Assembly: GCF_013364275.1 (NCBI RefSeq)
Contig: NZ_CP054932.1
Span: 8,866,001-8,930,000 of the forward strand
Reading direction: 5' to 3'
DNA from: Actinomadura sp. NAK00032
GTDB lineage: Bacteria; Actinomycetota; Actinomycetes; Streptosporangiales; Streptosporangiaceae
Length of the DNA stretch: 64,000 bases
Positions 16,820-25,827 of the stretch are shown one piece after another. Below the pieces are notes generated by a model. The model saw only the letters and a program-made list of their open reading frames with translations, searched no databases and had not been told where the DNA came from. The translations under genes and the position numbers were made by a program. Every line of letters begins with the position of its first letter. Position 1 is the stretch's first letter.

Positions 16820-17335
16820 GGTCACGCCGTCGGCCAACTCCCGGACGATGTCGAGGTGCCCGACATGCCGGGCGTACTCCTGCAGCACGTGGAACAAGAT
16901 CCAGACCAGTGCCGGCCGGTGCTCGGACGGCCCGAACCCGCCGCCCGTACGCGCCGGGTCCTGCAGGTCGGCGCCCGCCACGATCTCGCGGGACCGTGCG
17001 CATTCGTCCAGGAAGAGCCGCTTGAGCCCGTCCACCGACTCCTCCGGGCCGACGTGCCAGCGACCGCTGCCGGGGTCGCGGTCGCCGTCGACGTCGTCCA
17101 CCCGCTCGGCCGCGAAGCCCCAGCGGAACCAGCGCCGCTCGACGTAGACCAGGTGCTTGAGGAGCCCGAGCGGCGTCCAGCCGGACGGGAGCCTGCTCGC
17201 GCGCAGGTCGTCCTCGGGCATGCCGTCGAGCTTCCGCACCAGCGCGGCCCGGTAGAAGTCGAGGTAGCCGAGCAGGAGTTCGCGGGTGTCGGTCAGCGTG
17301 TCCGGCGGTTCGGGCACCGGGGATGAGTCGGCCAT
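16811..17335 (-). CDS. DinB-superfamily protein (DUF664 type)
   Basis: 174 residues, four-helix DinB fold. Metal-ligand candidates: His in LLKHLVYVERRW, and the pair in QEYARHVGHLDIVRE near the C-terminus. Actinobacterial relatives are linked to bacillithiol/mycothiol-type S-transfer, but this one has no diagnostic neighbour. Single gene, convergent with the GNAT gene. Confidence 0.87.
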   Translation of the reverse strand: MADSSPVPEPPDTLTDTRELLLGYLDFYRAALVRKLDGMPEDDLRASRLPSGWTPLGLLKHLVYVERRWFRWGFAAERVDDVDGDRDPGSGRWHVGPEESVDGLKRLFLDECARSREIVAGADLQDPARTGGGFGPSEHRPALVWILFHVLQEYARHVGHLDIVRELADGVTGE

Positions 17336-17394
17336 ACGGCGGACGCTAACTCTGCCGCCGCCCGCGCCGCCACGCGATTATCGGCCCTGCCGCG

Positions 17395-18084
17395 TCACCG
17401 CGACGGTGCGGGGACAAGGCGGAAGGCGATGAAGGCTGGGAATGCCTCCAGGTGGGCGTAGTCGTCCGGGTAGCGGTCGGCCATTTCGGGGACGGGACGC
17501 GGCTCCAGCAGCTCTTCGATGAGGAAGCCGGCCTCGCGGAACTCGGCGCAGATCGACGTCAGGGGGCGGCGCCAGGCTCGGATGGGCCAGTCCCGGTCGC
17601 CGCTCAGGGATTCCTCTACGAGTTCTTCCGTGAAGTAGGAGCCGCCTAGGCGCGTCCATGCCGTGGTCGGGTGCTCTGTGGAGAGGACGAGGGCGCCGCT
17701 GGGCTTCAGGATCCGGCGCAGTTCCGACAGCAGCGCCACGCGGTCGTCGATGTAGTGCACGGCCAGGGCGAGGACGACGAGATCGTACGCGTCGTCCTCG
17801 ACCCACGTCAGCGGCTGGGACAGGTCGTGGACGCGCATGTCGGCGCGGCCCCCGGTGCGCGCGCGGGCCATGTCGACGAAGGTGGGGCTCGCGTCGCAGC
17901 CGGCGACCTGGGCCCCGCGCTCCAGCAACTCGGCGGCGTACAGGCCGGGGCCGCAGGCGGCGTCGAAGACCGCCAGCCCGTCGACGTCACCGGCAAGACC
18001 CAGCACGGCCGGACGGTCGTAGAGGGCGTTGTAGGCACTGTTCTCGGCATGGGCCGCATACTCGCGGGCGAATTGCTCGTACAT
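17395..18084 (-). CDS. Class I SAM-dependent methyltransferase
   Basis: 229 residues. Motif I VFDAACGPGLYAAEL (about 39-53), the acidic loop GCDASP and the motif YDLVVLALAVHYIDD followed by LKPSGALVLS define a UbiE/Methyltransf_11-type enzyme. Acceptor unknown. Nothing in the neighbourhood narrows the substrate. Confidence 0.88.
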   Translation of the reverse strand: MYEQFAREYAAHAENSAYNALYDRPAVLGLAGDVDGLAVFDAACGPGLYAAELLERGAQVAGCDASPTFVDMARARTGGRADMRVHDLSQPLTWVEDDAYDLVVLALAVHYIDDRVALLSELRRILKPSGALVLSTEHPTTAWTRLGGSYFTEELVEESLSGDRDWPIRAWRRPLTSICAEFREAGFLIEELLEPRPVPEMADRYPDDYAHLEAFPAFIAFRLVPAPSR

Positions 18085-18626
18085 GCCCCCCGATCGTGCC
18101 AGAAAGATCGACTGCCCCTGTCAATATGTCCCACCATGGCGGGTCAGCCTCACGGGCGCCGATGGCGCCGTCTTCTGTTCGAGCAGGAGCAACGCCTCTC
18201 AGGCCACACGCCCTTCACCACCGAGCGAGTGTCTCTTCACCAAGAGGCAAACCACGTTCGGAAGCGCCACACGCACCGGGGCGGGCCGCGGCCGGTGCCT
18301 GTGGCAGACCGTCCCACGGTACGACGGCGGCGCCTGCGTGCCGATCTTCGCAGGGCCAGGGATGAAGCCGCTCTCACCCGGAGCAGGTCGCCGAGAACCT
18401 CGACTGTTCCCTTGCAGAAGGCATTCGCATCGAGTCCGGCGCGGGTCGATCTCTCGACCACTTCCCCCAAGGCGATCCTCTCTCTACGCCATCGAGAGCG
18501 ATCGCATCGACGAACTCGCACAATTGGCCAAGGCGGCGCCTGAACGCACCTGGTGGAGCGGCCACCTGAAAGTGCTGCCGCCGCATTTACGACCTGATCG
18601 GTTACGCGGCCGCGGCTCCCATCGGG
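18085..18626. other. 540-bp stretch without a confident gene
   Basis: Only short frames. On the minus strand around 18390-18490 one reads GEVVERSTRAGLDANAFCKG, which looks protein-like but has no start or convincing length, so a decayed gene is possible. No repeat or RNA structure was recognised. Confidence 0.4.
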
Positions 18627-19283
18627 TCAGCGGGGCCTCTCCCCGTCGCTCGCCGCGGTCTCCGCCCGGTCGGGGTCGTAGATGTACCCGGTGTAGACCA
18701 CCCCCTTGACCGTCGTCCGCGTCGGCTGGAAATGCCGCGGCGACAGCGCGCAGAAGCCGCTGCAGACCACTTCGCGGAAGACCTGGTCCGAGACGATCAG
18801 GGCGACGTTCCGTTCCGGCCGGCAGTCCAGGTGCCGGCGGAGCGGGCGGGCGTCGAGGAGCCGGCTGACGACCACCGGCGCGTCCCCGGCCGGCCCGAGC
18901 GAGGCCGGCCGTCCCATGATCAGTGCTCCGTGGTGGAAGGAGAGCCGGACACGCACCCGGGGATGCCGGGCCGCCCGGCGGTTGGCTTCCGCGAGCGCGC
19001 GTTCGAGGGCGGGGGCGAACACGCCGATGACCGTGACGATGTCCGCGTCCCCCGGCAGTACCGCCAGTTCTCCGTCGCCGCTGACCTGCTGCAGCCACTG
19101 CCCCCTGTCAAGGCCGGCCGCCGCGGCCGCGGCCTCGATCGACTCCTGCAGGACCTGCTGTGCCTGCAACTGGAGGCGCGGCGGCCTGGCACTGTACCCC
19201 TGGATGTCTATCGCGAGCAGGAATCGGAAGAGCAGCCGTGCGGCGGAAACCGACTCGGCCGGCGGTGCTGGAGTGATCGTCAT
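18627..19283 (-). CDS. Stand-alone class III nucleotidyl-cyclase-homology protein
   Basis: 218 residues. FLLAIDIQGYS (metal-binding D26 position) and QVSGDGELAVLPG (GDG at 69-71) match the two strand motifs of class III cyclase catalytic domains; RVRLSFHHGALIMG and VVVSRLLDA match the later helix and strand. Substrate-specifying Lys/Asp and the transition-state Asn/Arg cannot be placed with certainty, so activity is doubtful. Actinomycetes have many such short relatives, some near conflict or signalling genes. No partner is adjacent. Confidence 0.65.
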   Translation of the reverse strand: MTITPAPPAESVSAARLLFRFLLAIDIQGYSARPPRLQLQAQQVLQESIEAAAAAAGLDRGQWLQQVSGDGELAVLPGDADIVTVIGVFAPALERALAEANRRAARHPRVRVRLSFHHGALIMGRPASLGPAGDAPVVVSRLLDARPLRRHLDCRPERNVALIVSDQVFREVVCSGFCALSPRHFQPTRTTVKGVVYTGYIYDPDRAETAASDGERPR

Positions 19284-19703
19284 ACGTGCCCTCGCCCCCT
19301 CTGGCCCTGGTGCGACTCTGGTTGGCCTCGGGTCAAGAATCGCACTTCGCCGGGCCTTTTTGCAGCCACCTGGAGGACGGCAGGGAGCACACTGACATAT
19401 GTCATTTGGCCACGCTTCGCAGAGCCAGCAGGCAGGCTGCGTGCATTACAGCAAATGACTCGGGGAGGCCGCTGGTAGTCGCACCAGAACAATGAGAAGC
19501 CTGGCGATCTGCCACCTGACAGACTGATATCTACGGCAAGCTGTCTGCCGGGTTATATTTCTATTATCTCCCTCCTCGCGCCCGGAAGCGAGGATGTTCG
19601 CGGTGGGAGATGGAAGCCATTCGGAATTGGGGAGAAGGCGCGGAGGGATCGCGGACCCCGACCGACCCGCGAGACCCTCCGCGCCTTCGTTTGTGGGGGC
19701 GCG
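19284..19703. other. Intergenic region upstream of the cyclase-like gene
   Basis: Lower GC than its surroundings around 19400-19570, including TTATATTTCTATTATC. It holds the 5' region of the gene at 18627 (minus strand) and the terminator of the lipoprotein at 19704. No other gene is seen. Confidence 0.5.
19634..19688 (-). terminator. Long hairpin after the repeat lipoprotein gene
   Basis: Perfect 14-base arms at 19634-19647 and 19675-19688, extended inward by TCGCGG / CCGCGA, 16 bases past the stop of the gene at 19704. Confidence 0.75.
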
Positions 19704-20660
19704 TCAGTAGCCGCCGCCGACCGCGCCGCCGCCGGCCGCGCCGCCGGCGGCCTTCTTGCCGGTGGGGGTGGTCGCCCACCAGACTCCGCCGACGCCCTGG
19801 CCCTTCGTGTCGCCGGGCTGCTCGTCCTTCTCGTAGTAGTACATGGGCCAGCCGTTGATGGTGAGCTGGCACTTGCCGTCGTCCTTGCGCTCGATGAAAC
19901 CGACGACCTTCTTGCTGACGCCTTCGAGCTTGAGCTTCTTCCAACCCTTGAAGGTGGCCGGGGGCCACGCCTTCTTGCAGGCGCCAAAGCAGTTGGTGGT
20001 CGGCGGCTTGTTCGTGTCCCTGTCGTAGCGGTACAGCGTCCGGCCGTCGCCGTCGGTCAGGATCAGGCCGAGCTTCGGGTCGTTCTTGGCCTTGACGACC
20101 GTCCAGCCCTTCCAGCGGTTGTCCGTCTTGACGGGAGTGGCCTTCTTACCGGTCGGGGACGCGGCGTACCAGGTGCCGCCTACGCCCTGGCCCTTCACGT
20201 CGCCCGGGCCCAGGTCCTTGGCGAACCGGTAGAGCGGCCATCCGCCGAGGGTGACCTGCCATGTGCCGTCCGGCCGCTTCACCTTGCCGACGAGCGACTG
20301 CTCGACGCCGGCCGCCTTGATGTCGCCCTGCCCGGCCACGGCCGGCGGCCAGGCGCGGGCGCACGCGTCCGCGCAGGTGGACGCGGGCGGACGCGCGGTG
20401 TCGTTGTCGAAGCGGTACAGCGTCATGCCGTTCCCGTCGGTGACGACCTTGCCGAGCTTCGCGACGGCCGCGACCTCCAGCGCCGTCGGCGACGCGGCGG
20501 GCGCGGGCGGGGCGGCGGGGGCGGGCGGCGCGACCTGCGCCTGCGAGCCGGCGGCGGTGTTCTGCCCGCCGCCGGCCCGCTGCTGCCCGCAGGCGCTCAC
20601 GACGAGTCCCGTCGCGGTCAGTGCGGCCGCTAGGGGGATCACCCAGCGTGGGAATCTCAT
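19704..20660 (-). CDS. Lipoprotein with COG4315-type secreted repeats
   Basis: 318 residues. Signal peptide with lipobox VVSAC (Cys24), then an Ala/Pro linker, then repeats of the PF03640 'secreted repeat' type: DGNGMTLYRFDNDT, TLGGWPLYRFAKDLGPGD, DGDGRTLYRYDRDT and INGWPMYYYEKDEQPGD, arranged as two larger units of about 120 residues. CADACARAWPP and CFGACKKAWPP keep the paired cysteines of the family. GGAGGACAACGCC precedes the ATG. Exported and membrane-anchored; molecular role unknown in the family. Confidence 0.9.
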   Translation of the reverse strand: MRFPRWVIPLAAALTATGLVVSACGQQRAGGGQNTAAGSQAQVAPPAPAAPPAPAASPTALEVAAVAKLGKVVTDGNGMTLYRFDNDTARPPASTCADACARAWPPAVAGQGDIKAAGVEQSLVGKVKRPDGTWQVTLGGWPLYRFAKDLGPGDVKGQGVGGTWYAASPTGKKATPVKTDNRWKGWTVVKAKNDPKLGLILTDGDGRTLYRYDRDTNKPPTTNCFGACKKAWPPATFKGWKKLKLEGVSKKVVGFIERKDDGKCQLTINGWPMYYYEKDEQPGDTKGQGVGGVWWATTPTGKKAAGGAAGGGAVGGGY

Positions 20661-20848
20661 GGCGTTGTCCTCCAGGTCGTCGGGGCCCGGCTCCGGTCCG
20701 GGCCCCGTCCCGCGACCCGGGGCAAGCCGCCGCGCCGCTCGCCCGGATCGACGGGGAGTACGGTGAACCGCACGGAAGGGGTTCAAGCCGGGAACCGCGG
20801 GCCCATCGGACGGGTCAAAGCAGGGCGAAGGCGACAGGGAAGGCAGCG

Positions 20849-21880
20849 GTGACCGGAGACGAACCTGCGGGCGGCACGATCGACCTGAACAAGCGGCCGG
20901 GTTCCCCACAGCCGGGCCACCGTCCGCAGGGTCCCCATCAGCAGAGCCCCCGTCAGCAGGGCCCCGCGTGGATCGTCGTGCCCGCGCGCGTCGTCGCGCT
21001 GATCGTCGTGCTGCCGCTGCGGCTCGTCCACGACCTGTTCGTGCTGCTCGGCCGCGGCCTGCGCGGCATCGGGCGGGCGCTGTACCGGTGGCTGCTCGCC
21101 CCGCTCGGCCGGCTGGCCGCCGCGATCGGGCGCGGCATCGCCGCCGTGCTGGACTTCCTCATCGTCCGGCCGCTGCGGTGGCTCGCCGTCGTCGTGGTCC
21201 TGGGCTTCCTGCGCTGGTTCGGACGCGGCACGGGACGGCTCGCCCGGTGGTTCCACCGCGTGCTGCTCGCCCCGGTCGGCCGGTTCTTCGCGATGCTCGG
21301 ACGCGGGCTCGGCCGGTTGCTGGAACTCGTCCTGGTGCGTCCGCTCGTATGGCTGGTCAGCGTGCTCATCGTCCTGCCGCTGGTGCTGCTGTGGCGGTAC
21401 GTCCTGCGCCCGCCGCTGCTCGTGCTCGCCTGGCTGGGCCGGGCCGTCTGGGGCGGCCTCACCTGGCTCGGACGCGGGACGCTCCTCGTCCTCGGCGCCC
21501 TCGCGGCCGGGGTGGTCTGGTCGTGGCGGGCGCTCGGGCGCTGCCTCGGCTGGCTGGGACGCGTGCTGTTCGTCATCCCGGCGCGGGCTCTGTGGCGGTA
21601 TGTCCTGGCACCGATCGTCGCGGGGGCGGCGAGCGCGTGGCGGCTCGCGGCCCGCGTGCTGCGCTGGCTCTGGCGCACGCTCGTCGTGTTCCCGGTGCTG
21701 GTCCTGGTCGTCGCCCCGGCCCGCTGGGTCGGGACGCACGTGCTGCGGCCGATCGGGCACGGCATCGCCGCGGTGTGGCGGGTCTCGGTGCTCGAACCCG
21801 CCCGGGCCGTCCGCCGGACGATGCGGCAGGCGAGCCAGGACGTGCGCCTCGCCCTGCGCCGCACCTTCCGCGGGTACTGA
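20849..21880 (+). CDS. Trp/Arg-rich repetitive membrane-associated protein
   Basis: 343 residues from a GTG after AGGGAAGG. A 45-residue polar N-terminus is followed by some ten amphipathic/hydrophobic stretches built on a loose repeat, e.g. LLAPLGRLAAAIGRGIAAVL, LLAPVGRFFAMLGRGLGRLL and YVLRPPLLVLAWLGRAVW, rich in Trp, Arg, Gly and Leu with almost no acidic residues. Probably membrane-embedded or surface-lying helices. It ends 39 bases before pyrD and may be co-transcribed. No function known to me. Confidence 0.7.
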   Translation: MTGDEPAGGTIDLNKRPGSPQPGHRPQGPHQQSPRQQGPAWIVVPARVVALIVVLPLRLVHDLFVLLGRGLRGIGRALYRWLLAPLGRLAAAIGRGIAAVLDFLIVRPLRWLAVVVVLGFLRWFGRGTGRLARWFHRVLLAPVGRFFAMLGRGLGRLLELVLVRPLVWLVSVLIVLPLVLLWRYVLRPPLLVLAWLGRAVWGGLTWLGRGTLLVLGALAAGVVWSWRALGRCLGWLGRVLFVIPARALWRYVLAPIVAGAASAWRLAARVLRWLWRTLVVFPVLVLVVAPARWVGTHVLRPIGHGIAAVWRVSVLEPARAVRRTMRQASQDVRLALRRTFRGY

Positions 21881-21919
21881 TCGCAGGCCCGCCCGGCGCG
21901 GCTGAGATAATCGAGGGCG

Positions 21920-22990
21920 ATGTATCGATTCCTGTTCTCACTGGTCATCACCCGCGTCCCGGCCGAGGCCGCGCACCACCTGACGCTGCGGGGGCTGCGC
22001 GCGATCCAGGCCGTGCCGGGGCTGGCGCCGCTGCTGCGGCGGCTGCTCGCCCCGCGCGACCCGGCGCTCGCCGTCCGCGCGCTCGGGCTGGACTTCCCGA
22101 GCCCGCTCGGGCTCGCCGCCGGGTTCGACAAGGACGCCGTCGCCTACGAGGCGCTCGGCGCGTTCGGGTTCGGCCATGTCGAGATCGGGACGGTCACCGG
22201 GCGCCCGCAGCCCGGCAACCCGGCCCCCCGGCTGTTCCGGCTCCCGCCCGACCGGGCGGTCATCAACCGGATGGGCTTCAACAACGAGGGCTCCGAGGCC
22301 GCCGCGCGGCGGCTGCGCGACCGCCGCCCCGGGACGGTCGTCGGCGTCAACATCGGCAAGACGAAGGTCGTCCCCGAGGCGTCCGCCGCCGCCGACTACG
22401 TCGCGAGCACCGAGCGGCTCGCCCCCTACGCCGACTACCTGGTCGTCAACGTCAGCTCGCCCAACACCCCGGGCCTGCGCGACCTCCAGGCCGTCGAGCA
22501 CCTCCGCCCGCTGCTGACGGCCGTGCGGGAGGCCGCCGACCGGGCGTCCGCGCGCCGCGTCCCGCTGCTGGTCAAGATCGCACCCGACCTGGCGGACGAC
22601 GACGTCGACGCGGTCGCCGACCTCGCCCTCGACCTCGGCCTGGACGGCATCATCGCGACCAACACCACGATCGGCCGGGACGCCCTGCTCAGCCCGCCCG
22701 CGCTGGTCAAGGAGACCGGCGGGCTGTCCGGCGCACCGCTGAAGGAGCGCTCGCTTGACGTCCTGCGCCGCCTGCGCGCCCGCACCGGCGGACGGCTCGC
22801 GCTCATCTCCGTCGGCGGCGTCGAGTCGGCCGACGACGTGTGGGAACGCGTCCGCGCGGGCGCGACCCTCGTCCAGGGCTACACCGGCATGATCTACGGC
22901 GGACCGTTCTGGGCGCACCGCGTCAACCGCGACCTGTCCCGCCGCCTCCGCGCCAGCGCCTTCCGCACCCTGGACGAAGCCCGCCGCTGA
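21920..22990 (+). CDS. pyrD: Dihydroorotate dehydrogenase, class 2 (quinone-linked)
   Basis: 356 residues, full length. Oxidises dihydroorotate to orotate in pyrimidine synthesis, passing electrons through FMN to the quinone pool. The N-terminal helix MYRFLFSLVITRV is the membrane-docking element of class 2 enzymes. EIGTVTGRPQPGNPAPRLFR and NRMGFNNEG line the FMN/orotate site, and Ser180 in NVSSPNTPGLR is the class 2 catalytic base. KIAPDL and IIATNTTI are also typical. No other pyr gene is in the window. Confidence 0.97.
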   Translation: MYRFLFSLVITRVPAEAAHHLTLRGLRAIQAVPGLAPLLRRLLAPRDPALAVRALGLDFPSPLGLAAGFDKDAVAYEALGAFGFGHVEIGTVTGRPQPGNPAPRLFRLPPDRAVINRMGFNNEGSEAAARRLRDRRPGTVVGVNIGKTKVVPEASAAADYVASTERLAPYADYLVVNVSSPNTPGLRDLQAVEHLRPLLTAVREAADRASARRVPLLVKIAPDLADDDVDAVADLALDLGLDGIIATNTTIGRDALLSPPALVKETGGLSGAPLKERSLDVLRRLRARTGGRLALISVGGVESADDVWERVRAGATLVQGYTGMIYGGPFWAHRVNRDLSRRLRASAFRTLDEARR

Positions 22991-23001
22991 CCACGTCCGA
23001 C

Positions 23002-23016
23002 CCGGGCTTTGCCCGG
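23002..23016 (+). terminator. Short hairpin after pyrD
   Basis: CCGGGC-TTT-GCCCGG 12 bases after the pyrD stop. A weak terminator at best. Confidence 0.35.
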
Positions 23017-23057
23017 CTCGTGCGCATCGGCGGGACGCCTGCGGGCACCGTGCCGGT

Positions 23058-24293
23058 ATGGCCGGCGAGTCGATCACCCGCAGGACGCTGCTCATCCGGA
23101 TCACGTCGGCGCTGCTCCTCGGCGTCCCCGCCGCCGTCACGCGGGCGGGCGGGTTCGACCTGCCGGCGGTCGCGGCCATGGTCGTGTCCGGGGCCGGGGT
23201 GCTGGCGGCGGCGATCCTGCTCATGTGGGCCGCGGAGACCGCACGCGCCGACATGTCCGGGGCACTCGCCTTGGCCCTCCTGGCCCTCATCGCGGTGCTG
23301 CCCGAGTACGCGGTCGACCTCTACTACGCCTACGCCGCCGGTACACGACCGCAGTACACCGCCTACGCCGCCGCCAACATGACGGGCGCGAACCGCCTTC
23401 TCGTCGGCGTGGGCTGGGCGCTGGTAGTGCTGGCGTTCGCGCTCGGCGTCCGCCGCGTCTCCGGGCGGGGGCGGCACGCGGCCCCCGGATCCGGTGGCCG
23501 CGACGTCAGGCTGACCGGACGCCTCCGCGTCGAGTTGGGCTTCCTCGCCCTCGCGGGCGTCCTCGGCTTCGTCCCGGCGCTGACCGGCGAGATCACCTGG
23601 TACCTCGCGATCGTGCTGATCCTCGTCTACGTCCTCTACCTCGCCCGGATCTCCCGCGACCGCGGGCAGGACGTCGAGGAACTCGCGGGCGTCCCCGCCC
23701 GGCTGGCCGCGCTGCCCGCCCGGTACCGGCGCCTCGCGACCTGGACCGGCTTCGCGCTCGGCGCCGGCCTCGTCTTCGCGTCGGCGAAGCCGTTCGCCGA
23801 CGCGCTCGTGGACGCGGGGGCGTCCCTCGGCATCGACGAGTTCCTGCTGGTCCAGTGGCTCGCGCCGCTGGCGTCCGAGGCCCCGGAACTGCTCGTCGCG
23901 GTCATGTTCGCGTGGCGGCTGCGCGACGCCGACGCGATCGGGACGCTGCTGTCGAGCAAGGTCAACCAGTGGACGCTGCTGATCGGCACCCTGCCGCTCG
24001 CCTACCGGGCCGGCGGCGGCGCCTGGTCGCTGCCGCTCGACTCCCGGCAGGCCGAGGAGGTGCTGCTGACCGCCGCGCAGACCGTCCTCGGCCTCGCCCT
24101 CCTCATCGACCTGGTCTTCAGGCGCTGGGAGGCCGCCGCGCTGTTCGCGCTGTTCGCGGTGCAGTTCGTCCTGCCGGACGAGACCGCCCGGCTGGTCCTG
24201 TCGGGCGTCTACCTGGCGATCGGCTTCTCCGTGCTGATCGCCCGGCACCGCGACCTGGGCGCGGCGATGGCGGCGGTCGTCCGGCCTAAGTGA
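23058..24293 (+). CDS. Sodium/calcium exchanger-family (CaCA) membrane protein
   Basis: 411 residues, about 11 membrane helices. The two alpha repeats of the cation/Ca2+ antiporter fold are visible: ALIAVLPEYAVDLYYAYAAG...AANMTGANRLLVG in the first half and LAPLASEAPELLVAVMF...LSSKVNQWTLLIG in the second, each with the acidic residue needed for ion binding. Ion specificity unknown. No strong ribosome-binding site precedes the ATG. Its last 8 bases overlap the convergent methyltransferase gene. Confidence 0.88.
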   Translation: MAGESITRRTLLIRITSALLLGVPAAVTRAGGFDLPAVAAMVVSGAGVLAAAILLMWAAETARADMSGALALALLALIAVLPEYAVDLYYAYAAGTRPQYTAYAAANMTGANRLLVGVGWALVVLAFALGVRRVSGRGRHAAPGSGGRDVRLTGRLRVELGFLALAGVLGFVPALTGEITWYLAIVLILVYVLYLARISRDRGQDVEELAGVPARLAALPARYRRLATWTGFALGAGLVFASAKPFADALVDAGASLGIDEFLLVQWLAPLASEAPELLVAVMFAWRLRDADAIGTLLSSKVNQWTLLIGTLPLAYRAGGGAWSLPLDSRQAEEVLLTAAQTVLGLALLIDLVFRRWEAAALFALFAVQFVLPDETARLVLSGVYLAIGFSVLIARHRDLGAAMAAVVRPK

Positions 24294-25725
24294 AGAAGCC
24301 GTCCGCGATCAGCTCCGGGAGCACCGCGTCGGCGTGCGCGCGGACCTGCTCCGCGTCCATCCCCGTCAGCTGGGCGATGGCGCCGAGCAGCGGATCAAGG
24401 GGGAGCGTGCCGTCGCAGACCCCGGCGAGGCCCGCCTCGACCGTCCCGACCCCGGCCGCCCGGCGCAGCCGCCGGGTCTGCCGCAGGACGATCCGCTCCG
24501 GGTCCTCGGCGCCGGGCGGGCCGGCCTGTTCCTGGACGAGCCCGTCCGCCGCCGCGAGCAGCCGTCCACAGCCTGTGGAAAACTCTGCGCCCTTCCGGAG
24601 CCCGTCCAGGATCTCAGCCGCGTAGGCGCCGACGGGCTCCTCGACGGCGTGCCGCAACTCCTCCACCCGCACCACAGGACGCTCGCTCCGCCGCAACGTG
24701 ATCCACCCGAACCCGACTCCGACGACGTTCCGCCGCTCGAAGTGATCGAGCCACGCGTCATACCGCGCCCGGTACTCGGGCGTCCCCGCCTCACACGAAT
24801 CCCGGAGCCACAACTCGGCGTACTCCGCCGGATCCTGGACGTCCCGCTGGACGATCCACGCGTCGCAGCCGTCCACCCACGCGCCGACGCGCTCGTCCCA
24901 CGGCACCCCGTCGACATGCAGCCAATTGGCCAGGAGCTGGCAGTATCCGCCCTCCGCCAGGTACTGCGGCGCCTCGCCGACGAGCCGCCGGCAGAAGTCG
25001 TCCCCCGCCATCCCGGACTCCCGGTAGGTGAACCGCGGCCCCTCCTCCGGCGCCACCACGAACGGCGGATTCGACACGATCAGATCGAACCGCCGCCCCC
25101 GCACCGGCTCCAGCAGCGACCCCTCGCGAAGCTCGGCGCCGTCCACCCCGGAGAGCGCGAAGCTCATCGCCGCGAGCTCCAGCGCCCGCGGATTGACGTC
25201 CGTCGCCATGACGCGCGCGGCCGGATTCCGCCCCGCCACATGCACGGCCTGAACCCCGCACCCGGTCCCAAGATCCAGAAAGTTATCCACAGGGCTGTGG
25301 ACGGCGAGCCGCGCCAGACTCCCGGACGCCCCGCCCGTCCCCACGACATGATCGTCCGCCGGCACCCGCCCCGACCCCGGCCGCACCTTCAGGTCGGACA
25401 CGGCATAACCGGCATGCCCGTCACCGCCGACGTCCTCCAGCGGCTCCACCCGCAACAGCGCCCGCAACTCCCCACCGGACACCTCGGCGAGCCCCGCCGC
25501 CACCAGATCGTCCGCCGCGATGGCGTCCGCCGGCACCGGCACCTGCAACCAGAACAGCCGCGTCAGCACCTCCACCGGCGACCCGCCCCGCGTGGCCCGC
25601 AACGCCGGCACGACCTCATCCCGCGCCAACGCCCCACCCGCGACGCTCCCCAGCAGCTCCCGTACACCCGCCACGGTGTACCCGCCCCGGACCAACAACT
25701 CCCGCACCTGCAAAAGCCCGTTCAC
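24286..25725 (-). CDS. SAM-dependent methyltransferase (HemK/RsmC-like small domain)
   Basis: 479 residues. A winged-helix-like N-terminal part (about 1-110) precedes the Rossmann domain, with motif I FLDLGTGCGVQAVHV and motif IV SNPPFVV (NPPF), typical of N6-adenine/glutamine methyltransferases. A C-terminal domain of about 200 residues is of the kind found in actinobacterial 'methyltransferase small' proteins. Target unknown; NPPF suggests an amide or exocyclic nitrogen acceptor. Two inverted DnaA-box-like pairs sit inside the gene. Confidence 0.85.
   Translation of the reverse strand: MNGLLQVRELLVRGGYTVAGVRELLGSVAGGALARDEVVPALRATRGGSPVEVLTRLFWLQVPVPADAIAADDLVAAGLAEVSGGELRALLRVEPLEDVGGDGHAGYAVSDLKVRPGSGRVPADDHVVGTGGASGSLARLAVHSPVDNFLDLGTGCGVQAVHVAGRNPAARVMATDVNPRALELAAMSFALSGVDGAELREGSLLEPVRGRRFDLIVSNPPFVVAPEEGPRFTYRESGMAGDDFCRRLVGEAPQYLAEGGYCQLLANWLHVDGVPWDERVGAWVDGCDAWIVQRDVQDPAEYAELWLRDSCEAGTPEYRARYDAWLDHFERRNVVGVGFGWITLRRSERPVVRVEELRHAVEEPVGAYAAEILDGLRKGAEFSTGCGRLLAAADGLVQEQAGPPGAEDPERIVLRQTRRLRRAAGVGTVEAGLAGVCDGTLPLDPLLGAIAQLTGMDAEQVRAHADAVLPELIADGFFT
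24564..24582. promoter_or_regulatory. Inverted DnaA-box-like pair (imperfect)
   Basis: GTCCACA-GCC-TGTGGAAAA inside the methyltransferase gene. Each half resembles the TTGTCCACA-type DnaA box. See the matching sites at 25283 and 61619. Confidence 0.35.
25283..25302. promoter_or_regulatory. Inverted DnaA-box-like pair
   Basis: TTATCCACA-GGGC-TGTGGAC. The first half is a perfect consensus DnaA box; the second is a partial inverted one. Confidence 0.45.
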
Positions 25726-25740
25726 CTACCCATTGTCTGC

Positions 25741-25760
25741 CCAGGGGGGCGACCCCCTGG
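25741..25760. repeat. Perfect GC hairpin
   Basis: CCAGGGGG-GCGA-CCCCCTGG, directly upstream of the methyltransferase start. Such elements are commonly dispersed in actinomycete genomes. Confidence 0.7.
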
Positions 25761-25776
25761 AACCCCCGTCAACGGT

Positions 25777-25827
25777 CGAGAGGCTGTTTCGCCGAGCCGC
25801 TGGCGCGTCTCGGCGAACAGCCTCTCG
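25777..25827 (-). terminator. Strong terminator for the amidase gene
   Basis: Nearly perfect 20/19-base arms (25777-25796 and 25809-25827, one unpaired base) with a 12-base loop. A further stem (GGTCGGCC / GGCCGACC with an inner GGGCGC-TAG-GCGCCC) follows at about 25843-25885. Confidence 0.75.
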
